A stretch of 59,332 bases of DNA from Chloroflexi bacterium UBA6077 (GCA_002436065.1 DIXP01000031.1:1-59332), one strand, 5' to 3'; shown: positions 35,101 through 43,243, numbered from the stretch's first letter. Notes: generated by a model not told the origin, from the letters alone. Made by a program: numbers and translations.

Positions 35101-36548
35101 TGCGGCCGATCGTCCCCAAGCAACCCTTCGGGCTGCCGGACAGTGTTCGACCCCTGAACCCGATGATGCCCCTCGGCTCCACGGCGATGTTCAACAACAC
35201 CGACGCCAACGCCAACCCCATCAGCCCGCCGATCGTCAACAAGGTGGTCAACTTCGGATGGGAGTACGTGTGGCACTGCCACATTCTGAGCCACGAAGAG
35301 ATGGACATGATGCGGCCGATCTCGGTCAACGTGTCCCGCTCCAAGCCGGCCACTCCCGCCCTGAAGGCCAACACCACCGGCTCGACCCCTATCGCGCCTG
35401 TGGCCAATCTCTCCTGGAGCGATGGCACGCCTTCAGGCAACCCTTCCACCCTTGGCAATCCGGCCAACGAGATCGGCTTCAGGATCGAGCGGAACAGCGG
35501 GAACGACCCCAATGCACCCTATACTACCGTAGCCACTGCTCTAGCTAACCAGGCCGGCTTCACCGATACCACGGTTTCCTCCAGCGCCCTGTACCGATAT
35601 CGCGTGATTGCCTTTAACGCCGCGGGGGAGACTGTCTCCAACATCGTATCGGTCACAACTCCCGCGGGGCTCGCCCCGAAGGCGCCAACCAACCTTGTGG
35701 CAAGGGTACAAACAGGGCCGAAAGTAGACCTGACATTCAAGGACAACTCCAACAACGAGACCGGCTTCGTGGTCGAGCGAGCTGACAACGGTGGGGCCTT
35801 CGCTGCCATCGGCAACGTCGCAGTTCGCCCCGGTACCGGCAGCAACGGAACCTACAGCGATACCACCGTCGCGGCCGGCAACAGCTACGACTACCGGGTG
35901 AAGGCTGTAAACGGGGACATCTCCTCGGACTACTCCAACACCGTCACGGCGACAATAGCTGTGGCCAACCTTCCGTTGGCTCCAAGCAGCCTGGTGGCCA
36001 CGATCCAGGCAGGGCCGAAGGTCGCCCTGGCTTGGACCGATAATGCAACCAACGAAACTGGCTTCGTGATCGAGCGGGCGGTCAACGGCGGGGCCTTCGC
36101 CGCCATCGGCAACGTTGGGACAAAATGGGGCACAGGCAACGTGACCTACACCGACTCAACAACGACTGCGGGGAACAGCTACGACTACCGGGTGAAGGCT
36201 GTAAACGGAGGGACTTCGTCGGCCTACTCCAACAAGGCCACCGTTACCATTGCCGCACCCGTTGCGCCCAGCAACCTGGCGGCAACGGCGGTAAGGGTCA
36301 CTAACTCGCCGGACAGGGTGACCCTCACCTGGACGGACAACTCCAACAACGAGACCGGCTTCACAATCCAGCGGGCGACCGACGCGGCCTTCACCGCGGG
36401 CCTCAACACCCAGACGGTGGCTGCCAACGCTACCACCGCCTCTCAGTCGGTGCCCACCCGGAACGTCACCTACTACTATCGCATCCAGGCGAACGGCTCC
36501 ATCGCCAACTCCGACTGGTCCAACACCGCAAGCGTCCTCGCACCGTAA
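32124..36548 (+). CDS. very large secreted multicopper oxidase with fibronectin III tail
   Basis: 1474 residues from TTG 32124; signal peptide 'WIALVTIVILLAQAVLIGRA'. Residues about 110-190 hold two 'GAVTAVTVxxGGSGY' Gly-rich repeats. Copper motifs are all present and in order: 'TLHLHGG' (about 369-373), 'YHDHSWG' (about 433-437), 'HPIHWHLFDV' (about 945-954) and 'WHCHILSHEEMDMM' (about 1048-1061), giving T1 and trinuclear sites. The spacing between copper motifs is far longer than in 500-residue laccases. Four fibronectin III domains follow (from about 1085), with near-identical 'DNxNNETGFxIER' cores. It likely oxidises metals (Mn, Fe) or phenolics outside the cell; which one is not shown. 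Confidence 0.9.
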   Translation: MKRWIALVTIVILLAQAVLIGRAEQANAAPIPPNDNGLAQQAKQRVSQAERQAAADRAKAKGGKVATRQAAAASRARVAPLAMGAAPHYYGPYPNYANSPLRMSDAVIDFTEGGGSGAAAVATVDGTTGAITAVTVTAGGSGYTAPPAVNITSPLAGGSGAAANATITNGAVTAVTVKSGGSGYLTPGTAIRKFVDDLPLVGPSGANKLGQYIPVAVPDITTYPGSDYYEIGVVQYREKMHSDLPATLLRGYVQLSTGVVPGAKLALANDNLDGTSTPITIDGKPVLAVDRAHYLGPLINATRDKPVRILFRNLLPTGQGGDLFLPVDTTVMGSGMGPDMGGMMEMDPQNPMCDRTPKPAGCYAENRATLHLHGGITPWISDGTPHQWITPAGEKTTYPKGVSVENVPDMPDPGPGAMTFFYSNQQSARLLFYHDHSWGITRLNVYAGEAAPYIITDPMEQSLISAGTIPADQIPLVIQDKTFVPSPAQLAVSDPTWNSARWGGEGNLWLPHVYMPAQNPGDSSGVNQFGRWAYGPWFWPPTNDIQYPPIDNPYYDPQCDTQTQWCEPPKIPGVPYLSMGMESFHDTPLVNGTAYPTVTLQPKSYRFRVLNAANDRFFNLQLYKADASGTEVKLDPALVAAALTDPTVFPTPDMSAAGPDWIQIGTEGGFLPAPVVIPAQPITWVADPTVFNAGNVDKHSLLLGPAERVDVIVDLSKFAGQTLILYNDAPAAFPARDPRYDYYTGNPDLRDTGGAASTLAGYGPNTRTVMQIKVASATPDRAFDLAALETAFKSTKLGGQGVFENAQNPIIVGQGAYNSAYGSSFRDSAPLDGFARITDFSLTFNTLLGQGPTQTMTMPFQPKAIQDEMGEAFEQEYGRMSGNLGLEVPLTQAGTKQNLILYPYVNPASEILKGVELPAGATVTPISTADDGTQIWKITHNGVDTHPIHWHLFDVQLLNRVGWDGIIRPPDANELGWKDTLRVSPLEDTIVALRPIVPKQPFGLPDSVRPLNPMMPLGSTAMFNNTDANANPISPPIVNKVVNFGWEYVWHCHILSHEEMDMMRPISVNVSRSKPATPALKANTTGSTPIAPVANLSWSDGTPSGNPSTLGNPANEIGFRIERNSGNDPNAPYTTVATALANQAGFTDTTVSSSALYRYRVIAFNAAGETVSNIVSVTTPAGLAPKAPTNLVARVQTGPKVDLTFKDNSNNETGFVVERADNGGAFAAIGNVAVRPGTGSNGTYSDTTVAAGNSYDYRVKAVNGDISSDYSNTVTATIAVANLPLAPSSLVATIQAGPKVALAWTDNATNETGFVIERAVNGGAFAAIGNVGTKWGTGNVTYTDSTTTAGNSYDYRVKAVNGGTSSAYSNKATVTIAAPVAPSNLAATAVRVTNSPDRVTLTWTDNSNNETGFTIQRATDAAFTAGLNTQTVAANATTASQSVPTRNVTYYYRIQANGSIANSDWSNTASVLAP

Positions 36549-36604
36549 ACCAGAACCGGCGCGAGCCATCCGGCCCGCGCCACAGGACAACCTGAACCAG
36601 GCAG

Positions 36605-36650
36605 TGGAGTGGCCGCTGTTTCGCCTGGATGCGAAACAGCGGCCACTCCA
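36605..36650 (+). terminator. intrinsic terminator after the multicopper oxidase gene
   Basis: Perfect 20-bp stem (36605-36624 with 36631-36650) and 6-base loop, followed by a T-rich stretch, 57 bases past the oxidase stop. It is unusually long for a terminator and could also stop transcripts from the other side. Confidence 0.7.
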
Positions 36651-36794
36651 TTACTTCATTCTGTTGAGCCGCGCCGCCGTCCTGGGCGAAGTCGGGTCAG
36701 GCTTGGCTTTGGCACGAGAATTGGATGCTGTCTTGATGGTTCATCTGATGTATAATCTGACTCATATGTGGTGCAATCGCCGAGGAGGTGCGCT

Positions 36795-37064
36795 GTGTCA
36801 CCGGTTAGAACCACCGTCTCCATCCCTGATGAGGTCCAGGAGGCCCTGTCGGACGCCGACTCAAGAGAAGAGTTGGGGTTTTCGAGAAGAGGTCCCGTCT
36901 CCCAAATACATTCGCAGCTTATGCTGGATGGTCTGCGGATGCGTAAGGCAGCACGCACCAGGCAGGCCGCCCTGGACGCCTATGCGGAATGGTCTAGGGA
37001 CCCAGAACACCAGGAGGCAGTTCGGGAACTCACCGAGATCGCAGAAGATGCTGGTTGGCTCTAA
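36795..37064 (+). CDS. putative antitoxin of the MazF-like gene
   Basis: 89 residues from GTG 36795 with GAGGAGG upstream; the ATG at 36768 lacks a site. 'VRTTVSIPDEVQEALSDAD' is an N-terminal ribbon-helix-helix-like strand and helix, followed by a charged helical region ('RQAALDAYAEWSRDPEHQEA', 'VRELTEIAEDAGW') typical of antitoxins that wrap the toxin. The stop is immediately followed by the GTG of the toxin gene, the usual coupling. It should bind its own promoter and neutralise the RNase. Family exact name not recognised. Confidence 0.7.
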   Translation: MSPVRTTVSIPDEVQEALSDADSREELGFSRRGPVSQIHSQLMLDGLRMRKAARTRQAALDAYAEWSRDPEHQEAVRELTEIAEDAGWL

Positions 37065-37778
37065 GTGGCTGTTCAGAGGGGCATGGTCTACGACTACAGG
37101 AATAGATCCCCGAAAACCACAGGGCTGCTCATTCTCACAGGTGACCTGTGGAATGATGGCATGGCTCAAGTGGGAGCCATTCCCATCACCGAGCCAGACG
37201 AAGAAGGGCCTTCAGCTACCCGCTTATCAACCCTGCCTGACCTCATGGCCTGGCCTGGCCGGCTGCTCCTGGTCGAGCAAGAGCGCCTGACCGCCTCGCT
37301 GTTTAGATTAGCTAGAGAGGATATGGCACAGGTTGAGGATGCCATATGCCGCATCCTCTCCCTCTCAGACCTCTGCGCTGAGCTTCCAGGTCAGCCCCCT
37401 ACGGTTCCAGGTCGCGTAGATTACCCCCGCTGGAGCGAGATCTACTACTCCAAGCGCCGGATTGGCCAGGAACACAAGCGTTACGTCGTAGTATCGAACG
37501 ATTTGTGGAACAGGAGCACGCAAACTGCGATGGTGGTTCGCACCACCACTTCCCCGGCCCGACATGCTCCTGGCTTCCCATGGATTCAAGGTGGAAAGGC
37601 GAAGGCGTGCGCTGGAGAGGTAGTCACCGTGCCCGCCCATGAACTTCAGTTGCGCTCTTCCGAGCGCCCCTTCCCATCCAGCCTGCCGCGCAAGGACATG
37701 GTGACCATTGCCAGGGAAATCGTCGTCACCCACGAGCTTGCAGGCCCCCTCCTCGGGCAGGGGATCATCTGCCCCTAG
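37065..37778 (+). CDS. protein with two MazF/PemK-like halves
   Basis: 237 residues. The C-terminal half (about 118-237) is MazF-like: 'PRWSEIYYSKRRIGQEHKRY' then 'VVVSNDLWNRSTQTAMVV', 'AGEVVTVPAHELQLRSSERP', 'LPRKDMVTIAREIVVTHEL'. The N-terminal half (1-105) shows the same order in weaker form: 'GLLILTGDLWNDGMAQVGAI', 'GRLLLVEQERLTASLFRLAR', 'EDMAQVEDAICRILSL'. MazF toxins cut mRNA as homodimers; a tandem fusion could form an intramolecular dimer, with one half retaining activity. The first half lacks the usual start strand. GTG 37065 abuts the antitoxin stop. Alternative: a single-domain toxin with an unrelated N-terminus. Confidence 0.68.
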   Translation: MAVQRGMVYDYRNRSPKTTGLLILTGDLWNDGMAQVGAIPITEPDEEGPSATRLSTLPDLMAWPGRLLLVEQERLTASLFRLAREDMAQVEDAICRILSLSDLCAELPGQPPTVPGRVDYPRWSEIYYSKRRIGQEHKRYVVVSNDLWNRSTQTAMVVRTTTSPARHAPGFPWIQGGKAKACAGEVVTVPAHELQLRSSERPFPSSLPRKDMVTIAREIVVTHELAGPLLGQGIICP

Positions 37779-37821
37779 ATCCATCCCACCATGCTCGCGT
37801 AGACTCAGATCATCCTCCGCG

Positions 37822-38332
37822 GTCAAAGGGCTGAGCCGCTTCGACACCGACGAGCACTGGCCGATTCCCAATCCGACGGGCCTGCCCGGCGTCTTTGAGG
37901 GGTTTGCCCGCCCCACTACCCCGATATGCGCGCCGCCGTGGGGAGGTCCTCGCCGCGCGCAAGTTCGGCCCGGGCGGCCCGTTCAATCCGTCGCCCCCCG
38001 GCCCCTGGAAGGACAGCGGGCGGGTCCGCGGCAGCGCCCAGCAGTTCAGCGAACAGTTCAAGGAGTGCGTCGCCCTGATGGCGCAATACGTCTACGATCG
38101 CTTCGGCAAGTTCCCAGGCACGGTGCCGTCTATCCTGATTGCCACCTACCTGCAGGCCCACCACCTCGACCTGGAGTTCTACGACCACTTCTTCCAGTCG
38201 GGATCGTACCTGGACACCCACGCTCAACACTTGGCCCGGTGGCACCCCGATCACGGTGCGTGGCTACTCGTGAGCAAGCGCTCCCGGCACTCGGATACCA
38301 GGTGGGCTGAACGCCTTGAGATCGGCGTGTAG
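37822..38332 (+). pseudogene. frameshifted remnant of a hypothetical gene
   Basis: Protein-like sequence occurs in two frames: 'LSRFDTDEHWPIPNPTGLPG' then 'VFEGFAR' in frame 1 near 37832-37910, and 'ALMAQYVYDRFGKFPGTVPS' then 'ILIATYLQAHHLDLEFYDHF' in frame 2 (about 38070-38220), ending at 38332. The second block resembles the C-terminal part of conserved hypothetical proteins seen in Chloroflexota. A frameshift near 37910-37990 and no good start mark it as decayed. Function unknown. Confidence 0.45.
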
Positions 38333-38360
38333 GCTTTCCCGCGGGGAGTTTACTTGGCCC

Positions 38361-38798
38361 TCACGGCTCGCCCCTCGTGTAGTCGCCGAGCCACTTCACG
38401 AAGGGTAATCTGCCACCCAGAGCACGCAACAACCGCCGATCGCTGGTCCACAGCTCGCACTCGAGCATCTCGGCCAGCGCCACGTAGTGGGCGTCGTAGA
38501 CGGCTGGTAGGTTATGAGCATCCGCCAGGGCAAGGGCGCGCTCGGACAGCTCCTCCGGCGTGCTGATGGTGACGGAGAAGGCGTGATACTGCCCGAGCAG
38601 TCTCCTCGCCTGGCCGAGACTCAGGCCGTCGCGGAGCATCCTCTGGCGAACTATGTTGGTTACCTCGATGGGCAGGGGGGTGGGCGCGACGATGCGCTGG
38701 CCGGCCTGAACGGAGTTGGCGACGAGAGCGAGCGCCTCATCCGAGTGCTCTTCGGGGAAAAGCCACTTTGCCACCACGCTAGCGTCGACGCAGATCAT
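38361..38798 (-). CDS. VapC-like PIN-domain toxin
   Basis: 145 residues with the acidic PIN-domain set: Asp5 ('ICVDASVVAKW'), Glu45 ('PIEVTN'), Asp102 ('VYDAHYVALAE') and Asp120 ('LWTSDRRLL'). PIN toxins are Mg2+-dependent RNases that cut tRNA or rRNA. The start ATG overlaps the end of the antitoxin gene by 4 bases (ATGA), so they are translated together. Not close enough to name a subfamily. Confidence 0.88.
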   Translation of the reverse strand: MICVDASVVAKWLFPEEHSDEALALVANSVQAGQRIVAPTPLPIEVTNIVRQRMLRDGLSLGQARRLLGQYHAFSVTISTPEELSERALALADAHNLPAVYDAHYVALAEMLECELWTSDRRLLRALGGRLPFVKWLGDYTRGEP

Positions 38799-39238
38799 CC
38801 TAGATCACGCGTACGCTGCTCTCGCAGCTCCTCGAGGATGTCTGACGAGGGCGTGAAGGGCTTCCCCGAGCGGCTGGAAAGCAGCTCCGCCTGCAGCCGC
38901 CTTGCCCCCTCGATGGCCGCCAGCATCTGTTTCCTCTCCCTCGCGGTCAAGGGACCGAGCCGCAGCCGTTCCTTTTGTACCATGCGCTCTCCTTTCTCCT
39001 GTCCCTGCCGGGCAGGCGTGACCAACCGGGCCAGCTCCCCGGTCTTCAACCGGATCCCGCGCTGGCCGACCCGATAGGCAGGGAGTTGCCCCTGGTTGAT
39101 CCAGCGCCAGATAGTTGATTGGCTGACTTTGAATAGCCTCGCGGCCTCGGCAACGGTAACGTATTCCTCGTCGAGGACAGGATTCACGGACATGGCGTCT
39201 CCCTCAGGAAAGGCAGCAACGACGACGTGAGTATTCAT
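38795..39238 (-). CDS. antitoxin with MerR/excisionase-type HTH
   Basis: 147 residues. 'YVTVAEAARLFKVSQSTIWR' and 'WINQGQLPAYRVGQRGIRLK' (about 26-66) is the DNA-binding domain of the excisionase/MerR class. The C-terminal half is charged and helical ('GPLTARERKQMLAAIEGARR') and ends 'FTPSSDILEELREQRTRDLG', a usual toxin-wrapping tail. It overlaps the PIN toxin gene by 4 bases. ATG 39238 is used, though ATG at 39193 ('MSVNPVLDEEY') is also plausible. The AT-rich stretch at 39230-39265 with 'tattcatggctattcatag' is the likely self-bound promoter. Confidence 0.82.
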   Translation of the reverse strand: MNTHVVVAAFPEGDAMSVNPVLDEEYVTVAEAARLFKVSQSTIWRWINQGQLPAYRVGQRGIRLKTGELARLVTPARQGQEKGERMVQKERLRLGPLTARERKQMLAAIEGARRLQAELLSSRSGKPFTPSSDILEELREQRTRDLG

Positions 39239-39445
39239 GGCTATTCATAGCTTATTATGGATATGCATGCGCGTCAAGTAGCGGCCGCGACACGCCACCA
39301 GCAGGGGGCCCACGAGCAAGAGGCTGTGGTCTCCCTGTCCGGCCTTCGGAGAGACGCCATACATGACATTCAGTGAGCCATATCTTCAGAGCTGGAGATG
39401 ATCTGGCCTAGTGCGCGGTTGGGTATCAGCCGGCAATCGATGACA

Positions 39446-39475
39446 TTGACGCAGTCTGCCACCGGGACTTATCAT
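39446..39475 (+). promoter_or_regulatory. thiC: probable thiC promoter
   Basis: TTGACG (39446-39451) and TATCAT (39470-39475) with an 18-base spacer, about 43 bases upstream of the riboswitch P1 stem. Fits expression of a riboswitch-led mRNA. Confidence 0.5.
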
Positions 39476-39517
39476 GCCGGCGGCACAAACCAATTCAGCG
39501 ACAACCGAATAGGCTAG

Positions 39518-39607
39518 GCCGCTGGGGGAGCGAGTAGCTGAGAGGCGGTATCAAGACCACCAACTCTTAGAACCTGAACCGGTTAGCACCGGCGTAGGGA
39601 AAGCGGC
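39518..39607 (+). promoter_or_regulatory. TPP riboswitch (THI element)
   Basis: Shows the conserved THI core: 'GGGGGAGC...CUGAGAGG' (39525-39545), 'AACCUGAACCGGUUAGCACC' (39571-39590) and 'GGCGUAGGGAAAGC'. P1 pairs 39518-39523 with 39602-39607. It binds thiamine pyrophosphate and lies ahead of a terminator and thiC, so thiamine would shut off thiC. Confidence 0.95.
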
Positions 39608-39624
39608 TTTCGTGGAGAACAGTC

Positions 39625-39655
39625 AGGCCACCATGTCCTTGAGGGTGGCCTTTTT
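39625..39655 (+). terminator. expression-platform terminator of the TPP riboswitch
   Basis: Eight-bp stem AGGCCACC/GGUGGCCU (39625-39632 with 39644-39651) followed by UUUUU. It lies 18 bases after the riboswitch and before the thiC start, so ligand-bound RNA should terminate here. Any thiC start upstream of this point would put the terminator inside the gene. Confidence 0.88.
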
Positions 39656-39758
39656 GCGTCCTGTGACCTTTGGCAGGGCGATTGACTGCTTGTGTCCCAT
39701 GCCCTCCTCCCCACCAGTTGCCTCCGCTTCACCGTTGTCGCCCAACGAGGAGAGATCT

Positions 39759-41084
39759 ATGGCCCCGGATGTCCGTGCCCCCGCACAGCCCGCTGCAACT
39801 CAAAGGTATTTCGCCGGGCGAGGCGAAGTCACCCCCGCCATGCGGCAAGTTGCCTCCAAGGAGGGACTAGCGCCCGACCTGGTGCGCGCAGAGATCGCTG
39901 CCGGAAGGTTAGTAATCCCCGCCAATGTCAACCACACCTCTTTGCAGCCGATGGCCATCGGTGCCGTGGCACAGGTCAAGATCAACGCGAATATCGGCAA
40001 CTCCACCGTCAGAAGCGACATCGAGACAGAGTTGGAGAAGCTGCGAGTATCCATCCAGTACGGCGCCGACACGGTGATGGACCTCTCCACCGGCGGGGAT
40101 CTGGACGCCATCCGCACCGCCATCATCCAGGCCAGTACCGTGCCTATCGGAACGGTACCGATATACCACGCGGCGGCGCTGGTAGACCGGGCTGAGGATC
40201 TCACAGCCGACCTACTGCTCTCCGTCATCGAGCGCCAGGCGCAGCAGGGGGTGGACTACATGACCATCCACTGCGGTCTGCTCCAACGGCACCTGCCAAT
40301 GGCCAGGAAGCGATTGATTGGCATCGTGAGTCGAGGGGGTGGCCTCATGGCCCAATGGATGGCGCACCACCATCGGGAAAACCCCCTGTACGAGTGCTAC
40401 GACGACATCCTGGAGATCGCCCGACGGTACGACGTGACCCTCAGCTTGGGGGATGGCCTCCGACCCGGCTGCCTCGCCGATGCCTCGGACGAAGCCCAGT
40501 TCGCGGAGTTGGCGACCCTGGGCGAACTGACCGTGCGGGCATGGGAGAAGGACGTCCAGGTGATGATCGAGGGGCCGGGACACGTTCCGATGGACCAGAT
40601 CGAGATGAACGTGCGCAAGCAGAAGGAGCTTTGCCATGAAGCGCCCTTCTACACCCTGGGACCCCTGGTCACCGACATTGCCCCGGGATACGACCACATC
40701 ACCTCAGCCATAGGCGGCGCCATGATCGCCTGGTATGGGGCCGACATGCTGTGCTACGTGACCCCCAAGGAGCATCTGGGCCTGCCCGACCTGGAAGACG
40801 TGCGCATCGGCATCGTGGCCCACAAGCTAGCCGCCCACGCCGCCGACGTAGCCCGAGGCAGAGCAGGGGCGAGAGACCGCGACGATGCCATGGCCCGAGC
40901 TCGAGTCGCCTTCGACTGGAAGGCTCAGTTCTCCCTGGCGCTGGACCCCGACATGGCTCGCAGCCTCTTCCACGGGGCGGCATCCGACGCCTGTGCTGAG
41001 GACGGCAGGGCCTGCTCTATGTGCGGCCCCAAGTTCTGCCCCATGAGAGGGTTCCAGGAGATCAACTGGGAGAAGCAGTCGTAG
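39759..41084 (+). CDS. thiC: phosphomethylpyrimidine synthase ThiC
   Basis: 441 residues from ATG 39759 (GAGGAGAG upstream). The frame opens earlier (39612) but that crosses the terminator. Hallmarks: 'NVNHTSLQPMAIG' 'INANIGNS', 'GADTVMDLSTGGDLDAIR', 'STVPIGTVPIYHAA', 'IVSRGGGLMAQWM', 'EGPGHVPMDQIEMN', and C-terminal 'CSMCGPKFCPM' with the radical-SAM-type 4Fe-4S ligands Cys419, Cys422, Cys427. It turns aminoimidazole ribotide into HMP-P for thiamine. No other thi gene is in the window. It is a housekeeping island among accessory genes. Confidence 0.97.
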   Translation: MAPDVRAPAQPAATQRYFAGRGEVTPAMRQVASKEGLAPDLVRAEIAAGRLVIPANVNHTSLQPMAIGAVAQVKINANIGNSTVRSDIETELEKLRVSIQYGADTVMDLSTGGDLDAIRTAIIQASTVPIGTVPIYHAAALVDRAEDLTADLLLSVIERQAQQGVDYMTIHCGLLQRHLPMARKRLIGIVSRGGGLMAQWMAHHHRENPLYECYDDILEIARRYDVTLSLGDGLRPGCLADASDEAQFAELATLGELTVRAWEKDVQVMIEGPGHVPMDQIEMNVRKQKELCHEAPFYTLGPLVTDIAPGYDHITSAIGGAMIAWYGADMLCYVTPKEHLGLPDLEDVRIGIVAHKLAAHAADVARGRAGARDRDDAMARARVAFDWKAQFSLALDPDMARSLFHGAASDACAEDGRACSMCGPKFCPMRGFQEINWEKQS

Positions 41085-41211
41085 GCCGGGACTGTCCTGG
41101 CAGGGATCTACCAGGCGAGTACAGCCATGAACCGTGGCCTTCCTCGGGGATAGGTCGCAGCGAGCCCCTCTGGTAGCGGTCCCTTTACCTCCATCCAAAA
41201 TAGCGGTATAT

Positions 41212-41254
41212 TACGTACGAGCCGTTGCGTAGCCTGCGTAACGGCTCGTACGTA
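41212..41254. repeat. 15-bp perfect inverted repeat upstream of the AAA ATPase
   Basis: Arms 41212-41226 and 41240-41254 are exact complements with a 13-base centre, ending 14 bases before the ATG at 41269 and overlapping the ribosome-site region. It may be an operator for self-control or a hairpin that limits translation. Confidence 0.55.
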
Positions 41255-41268
41255 CTGAGGAGGCGGCC

Positions 41269-42426
41269 ATGGAGAACCCGTTTCGCTACGGCTCGATAGT
41301 GACCGGTGAGTATTTTGTCGATAGAGAACAGGAGCTGGCCGAACTGCAGCTAGACATGCGCAGCGGCCAAAACGTGGTCCTGGTTTCCCCCCGTCGATTC
41401 GGCAAGACCAGCCTGGTGCTCATCGTGGCCGAGCGTCTCCGCGCTCAGGGCGTGCTGGTCGCCTACCTCGACCTGCTCACCACCCCCAGCAAGGCGACCT
41501 TCGCCAACGGCCTTGCGACCGCCCTGTACCGAGACCTGGTGGGGTTCAAGGGCCGCGCCTGGCACAAGCTGCAGCAGTTCTTCGGCCAGAAGTCGCTCCT
41601 GCCCACACTCAAGGTGGGTCCAGATGGTACCCCTAGCATCGAGTTGGGGCTGGGGGAGCGGAGTGGAGAGCTGGATACCGCTCTGGCGCGGCTGCTGGAG
41701 ATCCCCGGGCAGGTAGCCACGGACCAGAAGAAACGAGTCGCGGTGGTGCTGGACGAGTTCCAGGAAGCCAGGCTGATCGACGACCATTTGCCGACCCTCA
41801 TCCGTTCCGTATGGCAGATGCAGCCGGATGTGTCACATGTTTTCCTGGGGAGCCAGCGACACATGATGCAACGGCTCTTCACAGACAAGAGCGAGCCGAT
41901 GTATCGAATGGCCAAGCCCATGACCCTGGATGCCATCCCCTCCGACGTTTTCGCCACCTTCATCAAGGGACGGTTTGCGGCCACCGGTCGAGAGATCACC
42001 GGTGCCGCGGTGGACCGGCTCCTGGAGATCACAAGTTGCCATCCTCACGACACGCAGGAACTTGCCTACTTCACCTGGAACCTGGCCTTCTTGGAGGGGG
42101 TTGTTGCCACTCAAGAGACGGTCGAGCATGCCCTGGATCGGGTGCTGAGGGCGGAGAGCGCCCGGTACACGGAGGTCTGGAGCCGCCTGACCAAGACTCA
42201 GCGGCTGGTACTCCTCGCCCTGGCTACCAGTGGCGGAGCAAAGGCGATCTATTCCGAGAGCTACCGGCAGCAGTATGGCCTGGGCGCACAATCCACGGTG
42301 CAAAGCTCGCTCAAGGGTCTTCGTGACACCGAATTGGTGGACATGATTCCCCCGGCCAAGTACTGGATCCCCGATCCGTTCCTGCGGGCCTGGCTCCTCC
42401 GCATGACAGGAGCGGTCACAGGCTAG
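41269..42426 (+). CDS. archaeal-type AAA/STAND ATPase
   Basis: 385 residues from ATG 41269 (GAGGAGG upstream). P-loop 'SPRRFGKTSL' (40-49), Walker B 'VAVVLDEFQEA' (about 161-171), a sensor-like 'HVFLGSQRHMMQRLFT', then an alpha-helical region and a C-terminal winged helix ('QYGLGAQSTVQSSLKGLRDT'). Proteins with the 'NPFRYGxxVxGEYFxDRExEL' start are widespread in Archaea and Chloroflexota, often single genes with unknown role, thought to act as NTP-dependent switches. No partner nuclease lies beside it. The palindrome upstream hints at self-regulation. Confidence 0.85.
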   Translation: MENPFRYGSIVTGEYFVDREQELAELQLDMRSGQNVVLVSPRRFGKTSLVLIVAERLRAQGVLVAYLDLLTTPSKATFANGLATALYRDLVGFKGRAWHKLQQFFGQKSLLPTLKVGPDGTPSIELGLGERSGELDTALARLLEIPGQVATDQKKRVAVVLDEFQEARLIDDHLPTLIRSVWQMQPDVSHVFLGSQRHMMQRLFTDKSEPMYRMAKPMTLDAIPSDVFATFIKGRFAATGREITGAAVDRLLEITSCHPHDTQELAYFTWNLAFLEGVVATQETVEHALDRVLRAESARYTEVWSRLTKTQRLVLLALATSGGAKAIYSESYRQQYGLGAQSTVQSSLKGLRDTELVDMIPPAKYWIPDPFLRAWLLRMTGAVTG

Positions 42427-42695
42427 GCGGCGGGCACGCTCAGACTCACCTCGAGCCCGAGTGGCGAGGTGATACCAGCAGACCAACCCTCTTCGAAATA
42501 GCCGAGCGAAATGTCGATGGCGATATGCGCGGCACCGATCTGTGGGGAGACCTCCAGGTCGGCGACCGTGCGGGCTACCTTGAGGATGCGGCGGTAGGCC
42601 CTCGCCGAGAGGTGCATCTGGGACACTGCGGCCTTGAGGATCCCTTGGGCGGAGCCCTCCACGCTTCCTCCACACGCTAGATGGCACGCTAGCAT
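42423..42695 (-). pseudogene. C-terminal remnant of a ComM/YifB-type Mg-chelatase-like ATPase
   Basis: The middle of this 90-codon frame, 'LKAAVSQMHLSARAYRRILK' followed by 'VARTVADLEVSPQIGAAHIA', is the C-terminal lid of ComM/YifB proteins, normally at the end of about 500 residues. The ATP-binding domain is missing upstream, and the sequence after the match ('IDISLGYFEEGWSAGITSPL') is unlike the family. So it is a truncated relic, tail-to-tail with the ATPase gene with a 4-base overlap. Confidence 0.7.
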
Positions 42696-43045
42696 GCTGT
42701 AGATTCGCTGTCAATGCACAGGTTCGTCACCTTTCAGATCGGACCAGGTACTTGATCTCGGAATTGTCAGGGTTGTCGGGCGGAGCAGGCAACGAACCAT
42801 CGGCTTTGCGAGATACGGCTTGGCTCAAGTGCAGACAGACGACGGGGAACATAGGACAATTCGACAAGGCCGTATACCACTCGCTCGTGTGCGGCCTTCA
42901 GCCTGACCACAGTGGTGAGCCGACCAGCCAATGCTAGGTCTCCTCGAAGACCGTCTGCCAAGGGAGCAGGCCGTTCGGTATCTCCGTAGTAGGGCATGCA
43001 GTATCGCGATATCGACAGATGTATCCGCAGGTTTGAATGGGCTGA

Positions 43046-43243
43046 TGGAGGGCAGACGCCCTGGAGAAGCAGTTGGAGGCGGCCCAGAGAGACCGCGAAC
43101 GCGGCGCGGAGGAGCGGGACCAGCTCCGGATACTGGCCGAGAGGGCACAGGAGCACGCGGGTAGGCTACTTGCGCAAGTCGATGCGCTGCAATCTGCTAT
43201 ACAGGTGCAGAGCAATCGTTGGTGGCGGTGGTGGTTCCGGTGA
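43046..43243 (+). pseudogene. coiled-coil C-terminal remnant with a Trp-rich tail
   Basis: An open frame without start (preceded by TGA at 43043) encodes 'ALEKQLEAAQRDRERGAEER', 'DQLRILAERAQEHAGRLLAQ' and ends 'QSNRWWRWWFR'. Charged coiled coils closing in a W-rich tail are usual at the C-terminus of HTH plasmid/phage-type proteins of unknown role. The N-terminal domain is lost. The surrounding 42696-43337 otherwise shows nothing. Confidence 0.5.
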
